Source: a virus
DNA: 24,710 nt
Reading direction: 5' to 3' (one strand)
Virus record (IMG/VR): IMGVR_UViG_3300045993_000038
Coordinates: 1 to 24,710 of that record
Position 1 is the first letter of the stretch. Each line of letters begins with the position of its first letter. Made by a program: the position numbers and the translations under genes. Below the pieces are notes generated by a model. It saw only the letters and a list, made by a program, of their open reading frames with translations. It did not search any database and was not told the origin of the DNA. Of this stretch, positions 16,772 to 23,616 are shown one piece after another.

Positions 16772-17662
16772 ATGACGACGTTCGCCAACATCGTTGACGA
16801 GGTGCAGAGTTATCTCCGCTCCTTCGTCAGGGATCAGGAACTCAGCACCCATCTGACGGCTGACATCACCAACGTGTCCATCGTCATCCCTGTTGCCGAC
16901 ACGTCGGTCCTGTCCCGTGGACGCATACAGATCGATGACGAGATCATCTGGCTGGACAGCGCCGACCGTCAGGGTACAACCGCTACCGCTCCCCCGTACG
17001 GGCGCGGCATGGACAACAGTGCGGCTGCCGCCCACACGGCAGGGACCCGCATCGTGGTTCAGCCGCTGTACCCACGGGTCATGGTGAAGTCGCTGGTCAA
17101 TCAGGCGATCACCACGATTGGGGCGCAGTTGTACGGGGTGAAGGAAGTTCTCCTTGACCCGTCCACGTCGTTCATCTACGAGATCCCGGCTGAGGTGCAG
17201 GATGTGCTGTCGGTTCAGATGACCGACATCACGGCATCGGGTGACGTGTTCTACCTGCGTGACTGGCAGTTGGACAGGAACGCCCCGTCCACGACGAGCA
17301 CCACGGGCAAGTCCCTGTACATCTACGATGGTGCGTTCCGCTACCCGGAGCAGATCGTCGTGAAGTACTCAGTGGATCCGCTGCCTCTGGTTGAGAACAC
17401 GGACCTGTTCACCGCCTCGCTGCTGCCCGCAACGTCACTTGACTGTGTCATCCTTCTGGCTGCCTCCCGTCTGCTCGCCACGGCTGAGGCGTACAACCTT
17501 CAGACTCGTGCGGTTGAGGCGAACACGATGGACTCGAAGGTCCAGCCGGGTATCGGACTGTCGCAGTCGAAGTACCTCTACGGCTTGTACAGCCAGCGCA
17601 TTTCGGAGGAGCGACTTCGCCTCCTTCAGGGCACCGTCCAGCGTTCTCACTACCAGCGGTAA
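16772..17662 (+). CDS. Head-tail connector/adaptor-like protein (296 aa)
   Basis: GGAGAGAC precedes the ATG. The N-terminal helix (TTFANIVDEVQSYLRSF) is followed by a beta part with IQIDDEIIWLDS. Then comes a helical segment (VKSLVNQAITTIGAQLYG) of the kind seen in phage head-tail adaptor proteins. The C-terminal half has strands and a helix-rich end with YLYGLYSQRISEERLRLLQG. It has no signal peptide or enzyme motif. The fold order and position among tail genes suggest a ring protein joining portal and tail, but the family is not proven. Confidence 0.5.
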   Translation: MTTFANIVDEVQSYLRSFVRDQELSTHLTADITNVSIVIPVADTSVLSRGRIQIDDEIIWLDSADRQGTTATAPPYGRGMDNSAAAAHTAGTRIVVQPLYPRVMVKSLVNQAITTIGAQLYGVKEVLLDPSTSFIYEIPAEVQDVLSVQMTDITASGDVFYLRDWQLDRNAPSTTSTTGKSLYIYDGAFRYPEQIVVKYSVDPLPLVENTDLFTASLLPATSLDCVILLAASRLLATAEAYNLQTRAVEANTMDSKVQPGIGLSQSKYLYGLYSQRISEERLRLLQGTVQRSHYQR

Positions 17663-17671
17663 GGGATCACC

Positions 17672-18412
17672 ATGTCACTTCGTAACTTCAGCAATGTGGC
17701 GGTGGAGACCTCTCTTACTGCTGGCGTCAACTCCTCGGTCACCAGCCTCACGGTCGGCTCCGTGTCGGGTTGGGCCGCTGCCCCCTTCACCATCACGGTG
17801 GATCCTGACACGATCAACGAGGAGGGCATGCTGGTCACGAACGTGGCGGGCACGACCCTCACTGTGACGCGTGGCTACAACGGGACGACTGCCCTGTCCC
17901 ATACCTCGGGTGCTGCGGTGAAGCATGCGGCTCTAGCCATTGAGTTCACTGAGGCCAACGCTCACAACAATGCCTCCACCAACGTGCACGGTGTGACGGG
18001 CAGCGTGGTGGGTACGACCGACACGCAGACGTTCACGAACAAGACGATGAGCGGTGTGTCGAACACGTTCTCGAACATCCCGTACTCGGCCATCACGGGT
18101 GTCCCGGCTGCCGACATCGGGATCCTGAACAAGAGCGCTGCGTACACGGTGGCTGCGGCTGATGACACGAAGATGATCGTGATGAATGGCGCGTTCAATG
18201 TGACGCTGCCTTCGGACGCGGCTGACGCTGGTATCGGTATCGGCGCGTACTTCCAGTTGTGCCGGTACGGGGCGGGTGCTGTCTCATTCGTGGCGGGTGG
18301 CGGTGCGACTGTAGTGAGTACGCCTTCTCTGGCGCTTCGCGCCCAGTATTCGACGGCGACAGCGGTGAAGATCGCAGCGAACACCTATCTCGTTGCTGGA
18401 GACTTGACATGA
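17672..18412 (+). CDS. Fibre/appendage-like protein (246 aa)
   Basis: A modest ribosome site (AAGGGATCACC) precedes the ATG. The N-terminal third is beta-rich with TVDPDTINEEGMLVTNV. A GTTDTQTFTNKTMSG segment lies around residues 112-127; this G-T-x-D-x-Q-T-x-T-N-K-T pattern is common in phage tail-fibre and appendage proteins. The C-terminal part ends in a jelly-roll-like strand set with YTVAAADDTKMIVMNG and NTYLVAGDL, a layout frequent in fibre tips. It is probably a short tail spike or head fibre component. The stop overlaps the next start (ATGA). Confidence 0.6.
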   Translation: MSLRNFSNVAVETSLTAGVNSSVTSLTVGSVSGWAAAPFTITVDPDTINEEGMLVTNVAGTTLTVTRGYNGTTALSHTSGAAVKHAALAIEFTEANAHNNASTNVHGVTGSVVGTTDTQTFTNKTMSGVSNTFSNIPYSAITGVPAADIGILNKSAAYTVAAADDTKMIVMNGAFNVTLPSDAADAGIGIGAYFQLCRYGAGAVSFVAGGGATVVSTPSLALRAQYSTATAVKIAANTYLVAGDLT

Positions 18413-18888
18413 AAGGTGCTTTCGTTTCTGCTGGTAGCGGTCGCAGCATTGTCGCGGCGAAACCGACACTTTCATGGTATGCCTACGGGCAGTTCTCCAT
18501 CGACAACTACGACCCTAACGTGGAGTACACGCATACGGGAGCGACGAGGGCTAGCGGGATACTGACGATCACCGCTGGCACTGATTCGACTATCACGGTT
18601 ACGGCCAAGACGCCTAAGGGCATAACGAGTTCGGCGGCATCGACCGCGCAGCGGGCACACACGTACAACGACACTGGGCAGTACGAATACGATCAGGAGT
18701 CGGTGTCGGCTACGTTCGGTTCCCCCACTCCGGGCGTCTGGAACTGGACATGCTCGTCGGGATTCGGCTCCGGCGGTGGCGCATGGGGCGTGGGCATCTG
18801 CCGCAAGTACCCCGGATCCACATGGTCGACTAACCACGTATATCCGGGGATGGTCGATCACGGTTCTGAGTGGTCTGCCGTCACATGA
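18409..18888 (+). CDS. Hypothetical virion protein (159 aa)
   Basis: I chose ATG at 18409 because it overlaps the previous stop (ATGA) and has GGAG upstream; a longer frame upstream reads inside the fibre gene. The protein is beta-rich, with Gly/Ser/Thr/Trp and many aromatic residues, ending in WNWTCSSGFGSGGGAWGVG and a HGSEW segment. It may be a receptor-binding or capping protein for the fibre. The stop again overlaps the next start (ATGA). No named family recognised. Confidence 0.55.
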   Translation: MKGAFVSAGSGRSIVAAKPTLSWYAYGQFSIDNYDPNVEYTHTGATRASGILTITAGTDSTITVTAKTPKGITSSAASTAQRAHTYNDTGQYEYDQESVSATFGSPTPGVWNWTCSSGFGSGGGAWGVGICRKYPGSTWSTNHVYPGMVDHGSEWSAVT

Positions 18889-19103
18889 CCCGGACCGCCG
18901 AGGATCCGAATGACATCGACTCGGTTACCCCACCTGATGACGGTTCAGTGTTCCATGTCAGCCGGGAGAAGCGGGACAGGCGGCTGAACATCTGCAAGTC
19001 GTGTGACCGCCTGTTCCTTCCTACCCGTACGTGCCGCATGTGTGGATGCTTCATGTCGGCCAAGACGTGGCTTCACGTGTCGTGCCCTATTGGAAAGTGG
19101 TAG
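18885..19103 (+). CDS. Small zinc-ribbon protein (72 aa)
   Basis: The start overlaps the previous stop by four bases. Cys37/Cys40 (CKSC) and Cys50/Cys53 (CRMC, with Cys55 next) form a clear four-Cys zinc ribbon. The closing SCPIGKW (Cys67) is a signature I recall from small conserved phage proteins of unknown function found beside tail genes. It is likely a zinc-stabilised assembly or minor virion component. Confidence 0.7.
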   Translation: MTRTAEDPNDIDSVTPPDDGSVFHVSREKRDRRLNICKSCDRLFLPTRTCRMCGCFMSAKTWLHVSCPIGKW

Positions 19104-19106
19104 ATC

Positions 19107-21005
19107 ATGCGTAACGAGATCCATGAGATCCCTCATGCCCTGACGCTGAACACGACGGACACCCCGTACACGAATCCCAGTGGCATGAACGCCGACTACG
19201 ATCTCGGCGGCATCTACTTCCTTTCCGCTGCCTCGGATGAGATCCCCTACCAGCGTCAGTTGGCGAAGATCCGCAAGGACCAGTTCGACTCGTCGGCTAA
19301 CCCCGGAGACAACAGCCTGCAGGGCTGGTGGCTGCGTAGCCAGACCGACTGGTCGATGGGTGCGGGTCAGCCGTACATGGAGCCGATTGCCACAGAGAAT
19401 GTGGATCGATTCTACGCATCATCGGCGGGTGTCGACGTGTTCTCCGTACCGGGTGAGGCCACCCTGCTCCCAGCGATGGGCACCGCAGCGCAGACCATGA
19501 CGAACGCTAACCCCGGCTTCCTACTGAAGGTCCCGAACGGGTACATCTATGCCGCCGGTACTACCGTGACACGCTACGTGTCGGGTGTGTCGAACTCGGT
19601 GACAGCCGCAGGCACGGTCACGTCGATGATCATCGCAGGACCGAACCTTCTGGTCGCCTCCAATGGGAAGATCGAATGGGCACCCGTTGTCGGGACGTTC
19701 GCCCTGACCACGGGCTTCACGATGACAGCGATCATCCCCCGCATGTGGTGGGTGAAGGGTCGTACCCTGATCGCGTTGGGCAACAAGATCCACCAGAACT
19801 CAGGATCCACGATCACGGGCTCCACGGATCTGGTTGCGGCTACTCCCCTGTACACGCTGCAGGATTCCACCTCTGTGGTGGTGGGTGCAGCGACAACCCC
19901 GAAGTCCATCCTTCTGGCCATCAACACGACCAGCGGATCCAGCATCCAAGCCCTGACACTGGACACGGCGGGTGCCCTGCCGACAACGACGGCCCCCATC
20001 GTGGTGGCCGAGTTTCCCTCAGCCGAATCGCTGCTGGATCTTGCCTCATATCTGGGCACCTACGTGGGTATCGCCACCAGTTTCGGGGTGCGCATCGGAA
20101 CCATCGATGGCAATGGCAACCTGACCTACGGCCCTCTCCTCAACTCCCCCCTCCCGTCGAAGACACAGGACGTGTTCTCGGCGTTCGACCGCTTCCTTCA
20201 TTACGCCACGGCTAATGCGGGTGACAGCATCCCCGGCATCGTGCGGATCGATCTGTCGGAACTGCAGAAGGATGGCCGTGCACCGTGGGCCAACTGGCTG
20301 CGTACCTCCGCGAGTACCGCCGTGAACGGCTGCATCGTCACGGGCCTGCGCACGGCGCTGGTGTGGGCGCAGAACGGGTCGGCTCACAGCCTGTATGACG
20401 TGAAGGACGCGAACGGTCTGGCCGATGGATGGCTGGAGACCTCAGCCGTGCGGTTCGGCACGCTGGAGGCCAAGTCGTTCGACTCGGTGAGGCTGCTGAT
20501 GAACTCCCCGATGCAGGGATCCGTGTTCCTCTCGGTCATCAACAGTGAGGGCTCGGAGTCGGGCATCGGAACGATGACCAGTGCGATGGGTTACGAGGCA
20601 ACCTTCCGTACGGCCAACCGTAAGTCAATGACATCGATGAGCCTGAGGTTCGCGATGTCCCCTGAGTCTGGGACGCCGACACTGGGTCCGACGCTGCAGG
20701 CGTGGACGATGAAGGCCTACCCGTCCGTTGAGTCGCGGGGTGAGTCGGTGCTGCTGCCTCTACTGAACTTCGACTTCGAGAAGGATTCCCATGGTGTGCC
20801 GTGGGGCTACACGGGCAGGGCATGGGACAGGTGGCAGGCTCTACGTGATCGGTTGACCGATGGAACCAGTCTTGTCGTGAAGGAGTTCCAGTCGGGTGGT
20901 TCGTATGTGGCCATGCCTGAGGATGCATCGTTCACTCAGTCGGCTCCCCCGTCGTCGGCGTCGGGGTTCGGAGGGATCATCAGTGTGGTGTTGAAGACAA
21001 TCTAG
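19107..21005 (+). CDS. Large beta-rich tail protein (632 aa)
   Basis: The start is four bases after the previous stop, with GGAAAG upstream. The N-terminal 80 residues are polar with WWLRSQTDWSMGAGQPY around 72-88. After that the sequence is a long run of strands with repeated Gly/Thr/Ser turns (for example LPAMG, VVGAATTPKS, LDTAGALPTT), compatible with a propeller or large beta-solenoid. The C-terminal region has YTGRAWDRWQALRD and a Ser/Gly tail. It is the last gene of the late operon and is likely a tail-nozzle, hub or spike-like protein. No catalytic motif seen. Confidence 0.55.
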   Translation: MRNEIHEIPHALTLNTTDTPYTNPSGMNADYDLGGIYFLSAASDEIPYQRQLAKIRKDQFDSSANPGDNSLQGWWLRSQTDWSMGAGQPYMEPIATENVDRFYASSAGVDVFSVPGEATLLPAMGTAAQTMTNANPGFLLKVPNGYIYAAGTTVTRYVSGVSNSVTAAGTVTSMIIAGPNLLVASNGKIEWAPVVGTFALTTGFTMTAIIPRMWWVKGRTLIALGNKIHQNSGSTITGSTDLVAATPLYTLQDSTSVVVGAATTPKSILLAINTTSGSSIQALTLDTAGALPTTTAPIVVAEFPSAESLLDLASYLGTYVGIATSFGVRIGTIDGNGNLTYGPLLNSPLPSKTQDVFSAFDRFLHYATANAGDSIPGIVRIDLSELQKDGRAPWANWLRTSASTAVNGCIVTGLRTALVWAQNGSAHSLYDVKDANGLADGWLETSAVRFGTLEAKSFDSVRLLMNSPMQGSVFLSVINSEGSESGIGTMTSAMGYEATFRTANRKSMTSMSLRFAMSPESGTPTLGPTLQAWTMKAYPSVESRGESVLLPLLNFDFEKDSHGVPWGYTGRAWDRWQALRDRLTDGTSLVVKEFQSGGSYVAMPEDASFTQSAPPSSASGFGGIISVVLKTI

Positions 21006-21063
21006 GAGGTGGTCCTACTTCGTGGTTGGCGGGAAGCGTGCGCACGAAGTGCTGAACAGGTTC

Positions 21064-21095
21064 GGTGGGGTTCCTTCGGGAACCCCACCTTTCCT
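21064..21095 (+). terminator. Intrinsic terminator with UUCG loop
   Basis: GGTGGGGTTCC (21064-21074) and GGAACCCCACC (21079-21089) make a perfect 11-bp stem closed by a TTCG tetraloop, followed by TTTCCT. It lies 59 bases after the last late gene, ahead of the leftward integrase operon, so it should end late transcription. The T-run is short, but the stem is very stable. Confidence 0.8.
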
Positions 21096-21116
21096 GCGTT
21101 ATCGGACTAATCGGAT

Positions 21117-21157
21117 GTCTAACCTTTACTATGATATTCGTATATCAAAGGTTAGAC
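21117..21157 (-). terminator. Second hairpin at the end of the integrase operon
   Basis: GTCTAACCTTT (21117-21127) and AAAGGTTAGAC (21147-21157) are a perfect 11-bp inverted repeat. A five-base bulge precedes an inner GATAT/ATATC stem with a TCGT loop. The stem overlaps the stop codon (21145-21147) of the leftward zinc-binding gene. No T-run follows on the minus strand, so it could be a processing or 3'-protecting structure. Together with the terminator at 21064 it separates the convergent operons. Confidence 0.55.
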
Positions 21158-21369
21158 TTGTCGATCTCGGTGACCTTGAACCTGTGCTGCGGCTTGACCG
21201 TGGAACGCTCGGCCCTCCGGGCACTCTTGATCAGGGCGCTGAAGCCCTTCCCGTAGCAGCCCTGACAGATGTCCACCTCCCACGCCTTCCGGCTGAACAC
21301 GACGGTCATCACACTGACATCGGTGGTGCCCTTGCACAGATCGCAGAAGGTCACGGTTGAGGTGCCCAT
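21145..21369 (-). CDS. Small zinc-binding protein downstream of integrase (74 aa)
   Basis: I chose ATG at 21369, which overlaps the integrase stop (TGATG); a GTG three bases upstream is possible. Cys9/Cys12 (FCDLC) and Cys35/Cys38 (ICQGC) form a four-Cys zinc-binding pair around strands. A basic C-terminal part follows (SARRAERSTVKPQHRF). It is coupled to the integrase, so it might be a DNA-binding helper such as an excision factor or a regulator. No family recognised; the function is inferred from context only. Confidence 0.6.
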   Translation of the reverse strand: MGTSTVTFCDLCKGTTDVSVMTVVFSRKAWEVDICQGCYGKGFSALIKSARRAERSTVKPQHRFKVTEIDKSNL

Positions 21370-22376
21370 CACACTGCCTCCAGTCGTGTCACGCCCTTGG
21401 ACTTGACGAGATCCGGGAGCATGGACTTGCCTGCCAGCATCTCGTTCCTCTGCATCCGTTCGATCCCCACCTGAAGATAGACCTCTGTCACCTTGGTGTC
21501 CGAGTGACCGAGCATGCTACCGACGGTACGAAGGGCACCATCGTAACCAATCGACCGTAACTGGTCAAAGAGGGCACGAGCACCTGACCGTCTGAGGGTA
21601 TGACCACCTGTCTGCTTTGTCTCATATCCGAGTTTTGTCAGCGCACGCTGGGTCATCTCGTAGGGATGCCCGATCTTGGAGGTGGGACGGTAGGCCTGAG
21701 TGCCCCCAGACGGGGCTAGACGGCGTGTCTGAGGGTCGTACACCATCTCCTGTTGGGCTAGACTAGGGACCAGAAAGTAACCGCTCTGAAGGCCTCCTAC
21801 GGCCTTCCCGTAGTCTGCCATGTAGCGTAGCAGTTCCTCCTTCAACTCACTGCACATGGGCAGCATGTCAGGCTGGCTCGTCTTCCACCGGAAGATGCGG
21901 ATCAGGTTGCGGTCGAAGTCCACATCGTCCACCCGGAGGGTGACCAGTTCACTGGACCGGCAGAAGGTGTACAGGCCGAGGGCGAGGACCGCACGATCCC
22001 GTGGGTTGTTGGCCGCATCCAGAAGATCAGCGAACTCCTCCGGGGGGATGATCAACTTCTCCTTCACCGGGACCTTGTTGTTGTCCCAGTCGTCCAGCGG
22101 GTCGTAGTCCTTGGGCATGTAGCCCATGCGACGGCAGTACTGGACGAACTGCTTCAGGTTCCCGAGGTACAGGTTGCGGGTCGCGGGCTCCCACTTGTGC
22201 TGGGTGAACAACTTGTCGAAGTGCTGGGGTCGAAGGGAGGCGACCTGAATGTCACCCACCAGACGCCACAGATGCTTGATCGGCTGCATGTTGTTGTCTA
22301 CCGTATTCGCCGCCTTGCCCTTGGCGATCCGATGGGCGCGGTACTGGTCCATCGCGTCCTTGATGTCGATGTTCAT
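21369..22376 (-). CDS. int: Tyrosine integrase
   Basis: I chose the ATG at 22376, preceded by GGAGG, over an upstream ATG (22421) lacking a ribosome site. The product has 335 residues. The N-terminal ~90 residues are a SAM-like, core-binding domain. The catalytic domain carries Arg140 (FCRSSEL), Lys165 (RWKTS), His259 and Arg262 (HTLRRSG), His291 (LGHSDTK) and the nucleophile Tyr300 (VTEVYL). This is the full R-K-H-R-H-Y set of a tyrosine recombinase. It inserts and excises the phage genome through a DNA-3'-phosphotyrosine intermediate at attP/attB. It is separated from the HTH gene by a 258-bp control region with tRNA-like sequence. Presence of an intact integrase implies a temperate life style. 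Confidence 0.93.
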   Translation of the reverse strand: MNIDIKDAMDQYRAHRIAKGKAANTVDNNMQPIKHLWRLVGDIQVASLRPQHFDKLFTQHKWEPATRNLYLGNLKQFVQYCRRMGYMPKDYDPLDDWDNNKVPVKEKLIIPPEEFADLLDAANNPRDRAVLALGLYTFCRSSELVTLRVDDVDFDRNLIRIFRWKTSQPDMLPMCSELKEELLRYMADYGKAVGGLQSGYFLVPSLAQQEMVYDPQTRRLAPSGGTQAYRPTSKIGHPYEMTQRALTKLGYETKQTGGHTLRRSGARALFDQLRSIGYDGALRTVGSMLGHSDTKVTEVYLQVGIERMQRNEMLAGKSMLPDLVKSKGVTRLEAV

Positions 22377-22416
22377 GGCTGCCTCCGGGCGTCTATTGCT
22401 TGAATGTAACCGTGTC

Positions 22417-22425
22417 AGCATAGCA
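22417..22425 (-). promoter_or_regulatory. Extended -10 element of the integrase promoter
   Basis: On the minus strand TGC-TATGCT reads as an extended -10 (TGN followed by TATGCT). Transcription would start near base 22409, leaving about 33 bases before the integrase ATG. No -35 is visible, as expected for extended -10 promoters. Confidence 0.45.
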
Positions 22426-22439
22426 CGGGTAACTTGCCA

Positions 22440-22485
22440 CTGGTGTCCGACCAGCGATTAGGGGTTCAAATCCCCCCTCGGACAC
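22440..22485. other. tRNA-like sequence, candidate attP core
   Basis: GTGTCCGA (22443-22450) and TCGGACAC (22478-22485) are perfect complements. Between them is a T-arm-like element, AGGGG-TTCAAAT-CCCCC. The T-arm followed by an acceptor-like strand is the classic form of a phage attP that matches the 3' end of a host tRNA. It lies upstream of the leftward integrase, as is common. No CCA is encoded. D- and anticodon-arm counterparts are absent or degenerate, so this is not called as a tRNA. Confidence 0.5.
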
Positions 22486-22491
22486 GACAAG

Positions 22492-22517
22492 TTCCCCTCT
22501 CGCTGTGAGCAGGGGAA
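22492..22517. repeat. Inverted repeat next to candidate attP
   Basis: TTCCCCTCTC (22492-22501) pairs with GAGCAGGGGAA (22507-22517) with one bulged C around GCTGT. CAGGGGA recurs at 22551-22557. Such short repeats beside a core could be integrase arm sites or a stem-loop in a transcript. A second small stem, GTCAC-TAGAA-GTGAC, lies at 22534-22548. Confidence 0.4.
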
Positions 22518-22570
22518 ATCTCGAGCCTCCGTCGTCACTAGAAGTGACTTCAGGGGATACTGATTGTAGC

Positions 22571-22602
22571 CATATGACTGTTGACTTATCACTTGACATA
22601 TG
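22571..22602. promoter_or_regulatory. Operator-like inverted repeat upstream of HTH gene
   Basis: CATATGAC (22571-22578) and GACATATG (22595-22602) form a near-perfect inverted repeat over 32 bases. Two TTGAC boxes lie within it (22581 and 22593). The position overlaps the promoter of the HTH gene and faces the integrase promoter, so a repressor site is plausible but unproven. Confidence 0.35.
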
Positions 22603-22621
22603 CGTAACCTGTTCGTAATAG
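22593..22621 (+). promoter_or_regulatory. Candidate promoter of the HTH gene
   Basis: TTGACA (22593-22598), a 17-base spacer and TAATAG (22616-22621) give a good -35 and a modest -10. The start would be near 22628, leaving a very short leader that trims the AAGGAGA ribosome site. An alternative, TTGACT at 22581 with TAACCT at 22605, would leave the site intact. Confidence 0.4.
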
Positions 22622-22634
22622 GGAAGAAGGAGAC

Positions 22635-23093
22635 ATGCCTGCTAATAGGATCCTGCCAGACAAGATCACGCTACAGCACTGGATCGAAGACGAGGGGATG
22701 ACCCATCAGCAGATTGCTGATCGTATCTTCGAGACCACGGGCGAGAGAGTGGGTCGGTCAGCGGTATCCGTTGCAGCGCATAGGTACGGCATCACCAAGC
22801 CGGGGAACAGGTACAAGGACTACCTGCCATGGCGTGTGAGTACCTACCACATCCGGGCCTACCCGTTTAGGATGCTGCGTCTTATGGGACGCAGGGATAC
22901 CAAGGGACCCGAATCCTTAAACGAGCAGGAGACAGCGATGCTGGATGGATGGCTGGAGATGCTGGATCGGGAGAAGGCCGTGGTGGGATACGATCCCGAG
23001 GACGATCAGGGTGTCCACTACATCTCGGCCAAGTACAAGGACCATGATGGACTGGCCCCTATCAGGATCAAGAAGTTGCACCTGAAAACATGA
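22635..23093 (+). CDS. Helix-turn-helix DNA-binding protein (152 aa)
   Basis: ATG follows AAGGAGA. Residues about 12-50 form a homeodomain-like HTH with MTHQQIADRIFETTG as its first part and GRSAVSVAAHRYGI as the recognition helix. Downstream is an aromatic/basic block, YLPWRVSTYHIRAYPFRMLR, and then an acidic end with VGYDPEDDQGVHYI. This combination recurs in small actinophage DNA-binding proteins and I recognise it by pattern, not by a search. Divergent to the integrase, it is in the usual position of an immunity repressor or lysogeny regulator, but the actual target is unknown. The 3' end converges on the leftward zinc-finger gene. Confidence 0.7.
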   Translation: MPANRILPDKITLQHWIEDEGMTHQQIADRIFETTGERVGRSAVSVAAHRYGITKPGNRYKDYLPWRVSTYHIRAYPFRMLRLMGRRDTKGPESLNEQETAMLDGWLEMLDREKAVVGYDPEDDQGVHYISAKYKDHDGLAPIRIKKLHLKT

Positions 23094-23107
23094 TGATTAT
23101 CTGACAC

Positions 23108-23128
23108 ATGATGTTTTCAAAACATCAT
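23108..23128. promoter_or_regulatory. 21-bp palindrome after the HTH gene
   Basis: The arms 23108-23117 and 23119-23128 are perfect complements around a single central C, with AAAACAT as the repeated core. The same core occurs once more at 23085-23091, overlapping the end of the HTH gene. The palindrome is too tight for a normal RNA hairpin loop, so an operator for a dimeric protein is more likely. GGACAAG/CTTGTCC (23131-23137 / 23163-23169) flanks the convergent stop and may act as a weak terminator. Confidence 0.4.
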
Positions 23129-23150
23129 TCGGACAAGTTGATATGTTCAA

Positions 23151-23339
23151 TTAGTTTCTGATCTTGTCCAGTTCTGCCCGTCGTGAGATCCCATCCTGCC
23201 GCATGCGCTGAAGACGCAGCGCACAGGTGGCATGGATCCACGGGTAGGAACGACGGATCTTCACGATGGGATCACCAAGATCAATCTCTGAATCGCATGA
23301 AGGACAATGTCCAAACTTGTTGGCATTGATAACGATCAT
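23151..23339 (-). CDS. Small zinc-finger protein (62 aa)
   Basis: The product carries Cys12/Cys15 (CPSC) and His36/Cys39 (WIHATC), a C2HC zinc site similar in spacing to PARP-type fingers, with a Lys/Arg-rich C-terminal helix. The ATG at 23339 has GGGAG (23354-23350) upstream, but this site lies in the arm of a stable hairpin in the leader. The gene is convergent with the HTH gene. Function unknown; a nucleic-acid-binding role is inferred. Confidence 0.6.
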   Translation of the reverse strand: MIVINANKFGHCPSCDSEIDLGDPIVKIRRSYPWIHATCALRLQRMRQDGISRRAELDKIRN

Positions 23340-23346
23340 CTATCTC

Positions 23347-23587
23347 ACACTCCCTTGCGGGAGTGTTCGAGGACTGGATCCCCCTCTAGTCTCCCCAAAG
23401 GGAGACCCCTCCCATTGGCTGGGAGTTGAGGGGGAACCTGCCCTCAGACATCCCGCTTCTGCGGTCTGGTCCTGAGTCTTGGATTGCCCCACGGCTTTCA
23501 CCGCATCCCGAAGGTAACATGCCAGCGGCATGCCCGGTGTCTCACACGCCCGTGTCGTTCGGTCCGTCAGCATGGGACCTTCGTCCC
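23347..23587 (-). ncRNA. Dense structured RNA region, leader of the 62-aa gene or independent ncRNA
   Basis: No convincing coding gene occupies 23340-23643. Read on the minus strand, the following fold is visible. A 5-bp stem with GAAG loop lies at 23574-23587 and a 6-bp stem with a 3-base loop at 23518-23532. CGGT-GAAA-GCCG lies at 23492-23503. A CAGAC/GTCTG stem with an inner AGAA loop lies at 23445-23468. An 8-bp stem (23379-23386 with 23428-23435) closes a three-way junction of two hairpins (23389-23406 and 23409-23425) with two-base linkers. Last comes an 8-bp GCAA-loop hairpin (23347-23366) ending eight bases before the gene start. The loops are purine-rich, GNRA-like on the minus strand only, which favours this strand. 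The family is not recognised. Confidence 0.4.
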
Positions 23588-23607
23588 GGAGGACTGTCAC
23601 CCCTCCC

Positions 23608-23616
23608 TGCTATGGT
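23608..23616 (+). promoter_or_regulatory. Extended -10 promoter before the 93-aa gene
   Basis: TGC-TATGGT is an extended -10 with a predicted start near 23623, leaving about 20 bases including GGGGGT before ATG 23644. It closely resembles the integrase -10 and the one at 23927. Confidence 0.4.

Noticed and set aside
21022-21360. Rightward GTG ORF with a good AGGAGGT upstream
   Set aside because: It reads through a perfect intrinsic terminator and then antisense to the clearly coding zinc-binding gene; residues after the first 30 look like an antisense shadow.
22412-22485. Functional phage tRNA at the integrase
   Set aside because: The cloverleaf needs irregular linkers, the anticodon loop lacks T33, and the D-arm is poor. 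An att core or tRNA fragment explains it better.
23340-23600. Minus-strand 86-residue ORF ending right before the zinc-finger ATG (TAGATG)
   Set aside because: It overlaps the dense RNA structure, has a Gly/Ser/Pro/Thr/Arg-rich C-terminal half, mixed third-position use and a GTG start without a ribosome site. The direct abutment to the next gene keeps coding weakly possible.
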